Origin: JALYUM01 sp036688685
GTDB taxonomy: Bacteria; Pseudomonadota; Gammaproteobacteria; Burkholderiales; Burkholderiaceae_D
Reading direction: 5' to 3'
Length of the DNA stretch: 64,000 nt
Assembly (NCBI RefSeq): GCF_036688685.1
Contig: NZ_JAQQPS010000018.1
Coordinates: 1-64,000, forward strand
Positions 57,737 through 64,000 of this stretch are shown here, one piece after another. The number at the start of each line of letters is the position of its first letter. The first letter of the stretch is position 1. The notes beneath the pieces are model-generated. The model saw only the letters and a program-made list of their open reading frames with translations. It made no database searches and was not told where the DNA came from. The position numbers and the translations under genes are program-made.

Positions 57737-59659
57737 TCACGATGACTTGCGCACGCGCAGGTACCACTCGCACAGCAGCCGCACTTGCTTGGCCGTGTAG
57801 CCTTTTTCGACCATGCGCGCCACGAAGTCGGCGTGCTTGTTGGCATCTTCCGCACTGGCCTTGGCATTGAACGAAATCACGGGCAACAGTTCCTCCGTGT
57901 TCGAGAACATTTTCTTCTCGATGACGGTGCGGAATTTTTCGTAGCTGGTCCAGGCCGGATTCTTGCCGCCATTCGTTGCCCGTGCGCGCAGGCCGAAATT
58001 CACGATCTCGTTGCGGAAATCCTTCGGGTTCGAGATGCCGGCCGGTTTCTCGATTTTTTCCAGTTCGCTGTTGAGCGACTCGCGGTCGAAACTCTCGCCC
58101 GTGTCCGGATCGCGGAATTCCTGGTCCTGGATCCAGAAGTCGGCAAACGTGACGTAGCGGTCGAAAATATTCTGGCCATACTCGGAATAGCTTTCGAGGT
58201 AGGCCGTCTGGATTTCCTTGCCAATGAAATCGACGTAGCGCTGCGCCAGGTGTTCCTTGATATACGAGAAATAGCGCTGTTCGACTTCGGGCGGAAATTG
58301 CTCGCGCTCGATCTGCTGCTCCAGCACGTATAGCAGGTGCACCGGATTGGCCGCCACTTCGGTGGTATCGAAGTTGAACACTTTCGACAAAATCTTGAAC
58401 GCGAAGCGCGTCGACAAACCGTTCATGCCTTCGTCGACGCCGGCGTAATCGACATACTCGTGCATCGACTTGGCTTTCGGGTCGGTGTCTTTCAGGTTTT
58501 CGCCGTCGTACACCAGCATCTTCGAGAAAATGCTTGAGTTTTCCGGGTCTTTCAGGCGCGACAGGATGGCGAACTGCGCCATCATTTTCAGGGTGCCGGG
58601 CGCGCACGGCGCCTGTTCCAGCGACGAGTTGCGCAGCAGTTTGTCGTAAATCTTTATTTCATCGTTCACACGCAGGCAGTAGGGCACCTTGACGATATAA
58701 ATCCTGTCCAGGAACGCTTCGTTATTGCGGTTGTTGCGGAAGGTTTTCCATTCCGATTCGTTCGAGTGCGCGAGAATAATGCCTTCGAAGGGAATGGCGC
58801 CAAAACCTTCGGTACCCTTGTAGTTGCCTTCCTGCGTGGCCGTCAGCAGCGGGTGCAGCACCTTGATGGGCGCCTTGAACATTTCGACAAATTCCATCAG
58901 GCCCTGGTTGGCCAGGCACAGGCCACCCGAATAGCTGTACGCATCCGGATCATCCTGCGCGTAGTCTTCCAGCTTGCGGATATCGACCTTGCCGACCAAA
59001 GAAGATATATCCTGATTGTTTTCGTCGCCCGGCTCGGTCTTGGAAATGGCGACCTGCTTGAGGATCGACGGATAGCGCCTTACCACGCGGAACTGGTTGA
59101 TGTCGCCATTGAATTCGTGCAGGCGCTTGACTGCCCACGGACTGGGAATGCTGCGCAAAAAGCGCCGCGGAATACCGTAATCCTCTTCCAGGATGACGCC
59201 ATCTTCCGCCTCGTTGAACAGGCCGAGTGGCGATTCATTGACGGGCGAACCCTTGATCGCATAAAACGGCACGTGCTCCATCAGCGACTTGAGTTTCTCG
59301 GCAATCGACGATTTGCCGCCGCCCACCGGACCGAGCAAATACAGGATCTGCTTGCGCTCTTCCAGGCCTTGCGCCGCGTGGCGAAAATACGAGACGACCT
59401 GCTCGATCACTTCTTCCATGCCATAAAACTCGCGGAACGCCGGGTAGATCTTGATCACCTTGTTGGCGAAGATGCGTGACAGGCGCGGATCCTGGCGTGT
59501 GTCGACCACTTTTGGCTCGCCGATGGCGGCCAGCATGCGGTCGGGCGCGGTGGCATAGGTCAGGGGATCTTTTTTGCACAGTGCGAGGTATTCCGACAGC
59601 GAATACTCCTCTTCCCGGGTGCGCTCATAGCGGGCTGCGTAGTTGTCAAAAATGGTCAT
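57737..59659 (-). CDS. prkA: PrkA-family AAA+ / serine protein kinase (YeaG)
   Basis: 640 residues. AAA+ region with Walker A GPVGGGKSS (110-118), and ILAHSNESEW with LDRIYIVKVPYCLR typical of PrkA; C-terminal kinase-like PrkA domain to residue 640 (LLCEWYLRVRKSS). E. coli YeaG acts in nitrogen starvation and stationary phase. Start 59659 chosen for MTIFDNYAARYER, the family N-terminus. A strong promoter lies about 218 nt upstream. Confidence 0.95.
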   Translation of the reverse strand: MTIFDNYAARYERTREEEYSLSEYLALCKKDPLTYATAPDRMLAAIGEPKVVDTRQDPRLSRIFANKVIKIYPAFREFYGMEEVIEQVVSYFRHAAQGLEERKQILYLLGPVGGGKSSIAEKLKSLMEHVPFYAIKGSPVNESPLGLFNEAEDGVILEEDYGIPRRFLRSIPSPWAVKRLHEFNGDINQFRVVRRYPSILKQVAISKTEPGDENNQDISSLVGKVDIRKLEDYAQDDPDAYSYSGGLCLANQGLMEFVEMFKAPIKVLHPLLTATQEGNYKGTEGFGAIPFEGIILAHSNESEWKTFRNNRNNEAFLDRIYIVKVPYCLRVNDEIKIYDKLLRNSSLEQAPCAPGTLKMMAQFAILSRLKDPENSSIFSKMLVYDGENLKDTDPKAKSMHEYVDYAGVDEGMNGLSTRFAFKILSKVFNFDTTEVAANPVHLLYVLEQQIEREQFPPEVEQRYFSYIKEHLAQRYVDFIGKEIQTAYLESYSEYGQNIFDRYVTFADFWIQDQEFRDPDTGESFDRESLNSELEKIEKPAGISNPKDFRNEIVNFGLRARATNGGKNPAWTSYEKFRTVIEKKMFSNTEELLPVISFNAKASAEDANKHADFVARMVEKGYTAKQVRLLCEWYLRVRKSS

Positions 59660-60194
59660 GTAAATGTCCTTTAATGTGCATGCAGAAAACTGATGTTGAG
59701 TGGCAGTCGCGCTTGCGGCGACGCCTGGCCCCGGGCGTGGCAATCCGCCTTCTCGGGCTCGCGTTTCCCGTGGTTCACGCCGGGAGGGTGGCGCTGCGGC
59801 ACGGATGCGATGTTCTTGATTGATGCCGGATGAGATCCGGTCTTGGTGTACGCTGAGAACGGCTAATTACGTTCGTGAAATTTATTATGTCCCTATTGCC
59901 GGACGATGTCAAAGCAATGTCACGTCAGCCGTGTAGGGGGTATAAGTGTTTGATTTTATTTAAAAATTTGACTTAAATAAGCAAATTTTCAACGACCTTT
60001 TAACCACATTTACAACGCGGTTTTCAGCCTTTATACGAGCTCATCCAGTATGTTTTCTGATGCATTTTGCGTCAAAAAGCGCCCTGCGCCTGATCCGCCA
60101 CTGCGTTTCTTTCCCGGTGAAATGAGAGGGAGCGGCGCATGCGCTACACTGCTTGCCATCCCCTGCACACCACCATTTTTCGCGGAGAAACATC
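59660..60194. other. Divergent intergenic region with long prkA leader, 535 bp
   Basis: Between prkA (minus) and the deaminase gene (plus). The prkA promoter is at 59884-59912, leaving a leader of about 218 nt that contains CCGGAT-ga-GATCCGG (near 59827-59840) and other GC-rich hairpins. 59930-60060 is AT-rich and unassigned. No open frame seems real. Confidence 0.5.
59884..59912 (-). promoter_or_regulatory. Sigma70-type promoter of the prkA operon
   Basis: Minus strand: TTGACA (59907-59912), exactly 17 bp, CATAAT (59884-59889). A near-consensus promoter. Confidence 0.75.
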
Positions 60195-61205
60195 ATGCAC
60201 GACGAGCAATTGCGTCAGCTTGTAACTGGCATGCCCAAAGCCGAGTTGCACATTCACATTGAAGGCTCGCTCGAGCCGGAACTAATTTTTGCGCTAGCGC
60301 AACGCAACAGTGTCACGCTGCCTTACGACTCGGTCGAAGCGTTGCGTGCCGCCTACGCTTTCAGTGATCTCCAGTCGTTCCTCGACATTTATTATGCGGG
60401 CGCCAGCGTGCTGCTGGCCGAGCAGGATTTCTACGACATGACCGCCGCTTACCTGCGCCGGGCCGAGCAGGACAATGTGCGTCACGCTGAAATCTTTTTC
60501 GATCCGCAAACCCATACAGCGCGCGGCGTGCCGATCGCCACCGTCATCGACGGCATCTGGCGCGCTTGCCAGGACAGCCCGGTCAGCACCGGCCTGATCC
60601 TGTGTTTCCTGCGCCACCTGTCTGAAGAAGAAGCCATTGCCACACTGGAAGAAGCGCTGCCGCATCGCGCCCGCCTGCTGGGCGTGGGCCTCGATTCGTC
60701 CGAAGTGGGCAACCCGCCGGAAAAATTTGCGCGCGTGTTCGAACGCGCCCGCCAGCTCGATTTGCGCCTGGTCGCGCATGCCGGCGAAGAAGGACCGCCA
60801 GCCTATATCGAGAGCGCGCTGGACGTGCTGCAGGTCGAACGTATCGACCATGGCGTGCGCTGCCTGGACGACGCCAATCTGGTGGCGCGCCTGGTGCGCG
60901 AACAGATGGCGCTGACGGTGTGCCCGCTGTCGAACATCAAGCTGCGCGTGTTTGGCGACATGGCGGGCCATAACCTGCTCGAACTGCTCGACGCCAGGCT
61001 GGTGGCCACCGTCAATTCGGACGACCCGGCGTATTTCGGCGGCTATATCAACGACAATTTCATCGCGGCCTTCGAGGCGCTGCCGTTGACCCGCGCGCAC
61101 GCGCGCACGCTGGCGCGTAACAGTTTCAATGCATCCTTTGTCGACGACGAGCGCAAACGCGTGTGGCTCGACGAGGTGGACGCGTTCTTCGCCGAGGCGG
61201 CCTGA
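60195..61205 (+). CDS. add: Adenosine/adenine deaminase family protein
   Basis: 336 residues, zinc TIM-barrel amidohydrolase. Metal site H-x-H in KAELHIHIEGSLEPEL (about 17-32), third His in VAHAGEEG, catalytic Glu in the same motif, and Asp pair in VNSDDPAYF. The HIEGSLEPE and SSEVGNPPEKF segments are those of the adenine deaminase branch rather than E. coli Add, so adenine to hypoxanthine is the likelier reaction. GGAGAAA precedes the ATG. Its TGA overlaps the next ATG by one base. Confidence 0.88.
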   Translation: MHDEQLRQLVTGMPKAELHIHIEGSLEPELIFALAQRNSVTLPYDSVEALRAAYAFSDLQSFLDIYYAGASVLLAEQDFYDMTAAYLRRAEQDNVRHAEIFFDPQTHTARGVPIATVIDGIWRACQDSPVSTGLILCFLRHLSEEEAIATLEEALPHRARLLGVGLDSSEVGNPPEKFARVFERARQLDLRLVAHAGEEGPPAYIESALDVLQVERIDHGVRCLDDANLVARLVREQMALTVCPLSNIKLRVFGDMAGHNLLELLDARLVATVNSDDPAYFGGYINDNFIAAFEALPLTRAHARTLARNSFNASFVDDERKRVWLDEVDAFFAEAA

Positions 61206-63742
61206 TGCTGCTGCAATCCCTGCGCATGACAGCGCGCGACTGGCGCGCCGGCGAGCTGCGTTTCCTGCTCATTGCGTTGATTGTGGCCGTCTCGGCCCTG
61301 TCTGCGGTCGGCTTCTTCATCGACCGCATGCGCGCCGGCCTGGAACGCGACGCGCACCAGCTGCTGGGCGCTGATTTGCTGGTCAACGCCGATGAACCGA
61401 TCCAGCCGGCGTGGCGCGCGGAAGCGCAGCGGCGCGGCTTGCTGCTGGCCGATACCGTCACGTTCCCGAGCATGGCGCAAGCCGGCACGGGCGACGATTC
61501 GCAGGCGGTGCTGGCGTCCGTGAAAGCCGTCTCGCCCGGTTATCCCTTGCGCGGCACGGTGCGTGTGACCACCGATACGGCGCAGGCGCTGGACGCGCGC
61601 GGGGAGGGCACCGACGCCATTCCGGCCCGCGGCACGGTCTGGATCGACGCCGCCCTGCTCGACAAACTCAAAACCAGAATTGGCGCGACGCTGCAGATGG
61701 GCGACAGCAGTTTCGTCATCGCGCGCCTGATCGCGGCCGAACCCGATCGCGGCCCGTCGTTTGCCAACTTCGCGCCGCGCGTGATGCTGGCCCTCGACGA
61801 CCTGGCCGCCACCGGCCTGACCGTGAACGGCGCGCGCGCCACCTTCCGCCTGCAAGTGGCCGCGCCCAATGCCAACGAGCGCGCGGCAGTCGATGGCTAC
61901 GAAGCGTGGCTGAAGGCGCGCCTGGCGAGCGGTAACGTCAAAGGCGTGCGCATCGAGTCGCTCGAAAACGGCCGGCCCGAAATGCGCTCGACACTGGACC
62001 GCGCGGGACGCTTCCTGTCACTGGTCGGCCTGCTGTCGGCCATGCTGGCGGCGGTGGCGGTCGCGATGGCTGCGCGCCGTTTCATGCAGCGCCACCTGGA
62101 CGCCTGCGCCATGCTGCGCTGTCTCGGCATGACGCAAAACCAGGTGGGCGCGATGTATTTGATCGAGTTCGCCATCGTCGGCCTGGCCGGCTCCGTGCTC
62201 GGTGTGCTGGTCGGCTTCGGCGCCCACTTCGTGCTGCTGGAACTGGTGGGAAATTTGATGGGCACCTCCCTGCCGCCGGTCTCGCCGCTGCCGGCCTTGC
62301 AGGGCATCGCCACCGGCATGCTGCTGCTGGTTGGCTTCGCATTGCCGCCCGTGCTACAGCTGCGCAATGTGCCGCACAACCGTGTGATCCGGCGCGAGCA
62401 GGCGGCGCCGCAGCCGATGGCCGTGGTCACCTACGGCATCGGCGTTGCGGCCTTCCTTGGTTTGCTGTTGTGGCAGACCGGCGACACGCGCCTGGCCTTG
62501 ACCACGGCGGGCGGCTTCCTCGGCGCGTTTGCCGTGTTCGCGCTGGTCGCGTGGCTGGCCCTGCTGGCCTTGAAAAGCGTGCGCGGTGGCGTGCGCAACC
62601 AGGGCTGGCGCTTCGCGATCACGTCGCTGCAGCGCCGCCCTGGCGCGACCATCGTGCAGATCGTCTCGCTGGCGCTCGGCTTGATGGCGCTGCTGCTGCT
62701 CACCGTCGTACGCGGTGACCTGATGAGCGCCTGGCAAAGCGCCACGCCGCCCGATGCGCCGAACCGCTTCGTGATCAACATCTCGCCCGACCAGCAGGCC
62801 GGAGTGGCGCAGCAATTGGCCGCGGCGGGCGTTAAAACACCGGTGCTGTATCCGATGATCCGCGGGCGCCTGACCAGCGTGAATGGCGCCGACATCACGG
62901 CCACGACCTACCCGGACGAGAATGCGCGCCGCCTGGCCGAGCGCGAATTCAACCTGTCGACGATGCGCGACCTGCAGGACAATAACGAGGTCATCGCCGG
63001 CAAGTGGTTCGTCGACGGGCCTGGCGTAGCCGAGGCATCGGTGGAGCAGGGGCTGGCGAAAACGCTCGGCCTGAAGCTGGGCGACATGATGCGCTTCGAT
63101 ATCGCAGGCTCGATCGTGGACGCGAAGGTGACCAGCCTGCGCAAGCTCGAATGGGGCTCGATGCGGGCGAACTTTTTTGTCATCATCAACCCGGCCGCGA
63201 TGGCCGCCACCCCGCAGACGATGATGACGGCGTTTCATATCGCGCCTGGTGGGAAAGACGGCAATATCGCCAACACGCTCACGCGCGCCTACCCCAACCT
63301 GACCGTGATCGATGTCAGTGGCATCATCCGCCAGTTGCAGGATGTGCTCGACCAGGTCGTCATGGCGGTGCAGTTCCTGTTCCTGTTCACGCTGGCCTCC
63401 GGCGTGCTGGTGCTGTATGCGGCGCTGATGGGATCGCAAGCCGAGCGCACGCGCGAGTCGGCCTTGTTGCGCGCGCTGGGTGCGACGAGGAAGCAGTTGG
63501 CGACGTCGCAGCGGATCGAGTTCGTGATGGTGGGTGCGCTGGCCGGCCTGCTGGCGGCTTCCGGCGCGGCGGCACTCGGGTGGGCGCTGGCGACTTACCA
63601 GTTCAAGTTTCCGTGGGTGTTCGAGCCGGCGGTGTGGCTGGCCGGCCTGGTTGCCGGCATTGTCTGCGCGCTGATTGGCGGCTGGTTCGGGTTGCGGCAG
63701 GTGCTCAGGCAGGCGCCGTTGCAGACCTTGCGCGAGGCTTGA
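61205..63742 (+). CDS. FtsX-type ABC transporter permease (YbbP-like)
   Basis: 845-residue inner-membrane protein. One N-terminal helix (about 20-42), a large periplasmic MacB-like domain (43-265), a first FtsX permease block (270-400), further helices (415-525), a second periplasmic domain, and a last FtsX block (725-845). The ATPase partner (YbbA type) is not adjacent. Family members release lipids or export compounds. TGATG overlap with the deaminase gene suggests translational coupling but not a shared function. Confidence 0.88.
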   Translation: MLLQSLRMTARDWRAGELRFLLIALIVAVSALSAVGFFIDRMRAGLERDAHQLLGADLLVNADEPIQPAWRAEAQRRGLLLADTVTFPSMAQAGTGDDSQAVLASVKAVSPGYPLRGTVRVTTDTAQALDARGEGTDAIPARGTVWIDAALLDKLKTRIGATLQMGDSSFVIARLIAAEPDRGPSFANFAPRVMLALDDLAATGLTVNGARATFRLQVAAPNANERAAVDGYEAWLKARLASGNVKGVRIESLENGRPEMRSTLDRAGRFLSLVGLLSAMLAAVAVAMAARRFMQRHLDACAMLRCLGMTQNQVGAMYLIEFAIVGLAGSVLGVLVGFGAHFVLLELVGNLMGTSLPPVSPLPALQGIATGMLLLVGFALPPVLQLRNVPHNRVIRREQAAPQPMAVVTYGIGVAAFLGLLLWQTGDTRLALTTAGGFLGAFAVFALVAWLALLALKSVRGGVRNQGWRFAITSLQRRPGATIVQIVSLALGLMALLLLTVVRGDLMSAWQSATPPDAPNRFVINISPDQQAGVAQQLAAAGVKTPVLYPMIRGRLTSVNGADITATTYPDENARRLAEREFNLSTMRDLQDNNEVIAGKWFVDGPGVAEASVEQGLAKTLGLKLGDMMRFDIAGSIVDAKVTSLRKLEWGSMRANFFVIINPAAMAATPQTMMTAFHIAPGGKDGNIANTLTRAYPNLTVIDVSGIIRQLQDVLDQVVMAVQFLFLFTLASGVLVLYAALMGSQAERTRESALLRALGATRKQLATSQRIEFVMVGALAGLLAASGAAALGWALATYQFKFPWVFEPAVWLAGLVAGIVCALIGGWFGLRQVLRQAPLQTLREA

Positions 63743-63760
63743 CCCCCGCGCAGGCGGGGG
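63743..63760. repeat. REP-like palindrome
   Basis: CCCCCGC-gcag-GCGGGGG directly after the permease stop codon, then CCATAG; no T-run. Same style as the other palindromes here. Confidence 0.5.
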
Positions 63761-63893
63761 CCATAGCACCTGGGCGTACCAGGTTTTCAGTCAGGTCGGC
63801 GTTCGCTAATGCGACAGAACCTGCCGTCTTCAATCTGCCCCAGCCTGGCGGGCGCCGCGGCGCTGGCGTTGCCGAACAGGATGATGGCGAACC

Positions 63894-64000
63894 TTAACGA
63901 ATGGACTGTTTCAGTTCCGGCGTACCGAAGTCGACCAGCTTGCCCTTGGACTGGGCGAAATAATCGGCCCAGAAACCCTGCAGCGCTTTCAGGCGGATCG
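63894..64000 (-). CDS. C-terminal end of an unidentified protein (truncated by window)
   Basis: Open minus-strand frame entering from the right edge, ending with TAA at 63894-63896. The visible 34 residues include LKALQGFWADYFAQSKGK and end GTPELKQSIR. High-GC codon use matches neighbours. Family not recognised. Confidence 0.6.
   Translation of the reverse strand, partial: IRLKALQGFWADYFAQSKGKLVDFGTPELKQSIR

Noticed and set aside
59701..59717. Possible sigma54 promoter (TGGCAG ... TTGCGG) near prkA
   Set aside because: Spacing is 11 rather than 10 bp and it points away from prkA towards no nearby gene.
1..64000. CRISPR array, insertion sequence, prophage or biosynthetic megasynthase
   Set aside because: No regularly spaced repeats, transposase, integrase, phage structural or PKS/NRPS domains were seen on either strand.

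Overview
The window looks like chromosomal DNA of a high-GC betaproteobacterium, most likely family Oxalobacteraceae (Massilia / Duganella / Janthinobacterium type). This rests on recognised protein families and typical Burkholderiales gene orders: ribF-ileS-lspA-coaBC-dut, slpA-ispH, aat-bpt-pyrD, rpmB-rpmG, cysTWA-cysB, livHMGF and prkA-yeaH-spoVR. It is inference from memory, not a database match. Genes are dense, mostly short operons with 1-4 nt overlaps. I see no insertion sequence, CRISPR array, prophage or rRNA operon.

Layout. 1-1200 is visibly AT-rich and unlike the rest. It carries two small peptides with double-glycine type leaders (bacteriocin or microcin precursors, one apparently starting at ATT) around a two-helix membrane protein that may be the immunity protein. 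Next to it lie two near-identical tRNA-Lys(TTT) genes in tandem. 1.7-4.4 kb: a stand-alone GspE/PilB-like ATPase and a spermidine-synthase-fold protein. 4.6-6.3 kb: a two-gene operon pairing a subclass B3 metallo-beta-lactamase with a class D serine beta-lactamase, joined by an ATGA overlap. 6.3-16.4 kb: housekeeping genes (glycine-zipper protein, barstar, purN, RsmB-type methyltransferase, MscS channel, desaturase, L33/L28, GST, radC, slpA, ispH).

16.4-20.4 kb: livHMGF branched-chain amino acid transporter behind a structured leader ending in an intrinsic terminator. 20.4-27.1 kb: phasin with an operator-rich promoter, EamA exporter, nitroreductase, PbpG, IclR regulator, diacylglycerol kinase, 1-Cys peroxiredoxin, TauE exporter. 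27.05-27.2 kb: a 162 bp element with 19 bp terminal inverted repeats. 27.3-31.1 kb: sulfate importer cysTWA with cysB as last gene. 31.1-35.4 kb: aldo/keto reductase, pyrD, the two N-degron aminoacyl transferases bpt and aat, and a Nudix hydrolase. 35.6 kb: initiator tRNA-Met followed by an orphan Tdi1-type immunity protein.

36.2-44.3 kb: AlkA-type glycosylase, EamA exporter, XdhC-like protein, a TonB-dependent receptor translationally coupled to a glycerophosphodiester phosphodiesterase, a degenerate M48/PDZ lipoprotein, and dut. 44.5-50.3 kb: coaBC, lspA, ileS, ribF. 50.4-54.3 kb: tonB-exbB-exbD-exbD-TPR operon, which could energise the receptor at 40-42 kb. 54.8-59.7 kb: prkA-yeaH-spoVR stress operon with a clear sigma70-type promoter. 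60.2-63.7 kb: adenine/adenosine deaminase and an FtsX-type permease, then the end of a truncated gene.

The best candidates for something new are the bacteriocin islet at the left edge, the coupled B3 + class D beta-lactamase operon, and the receptor/phosphodiesterase pair.
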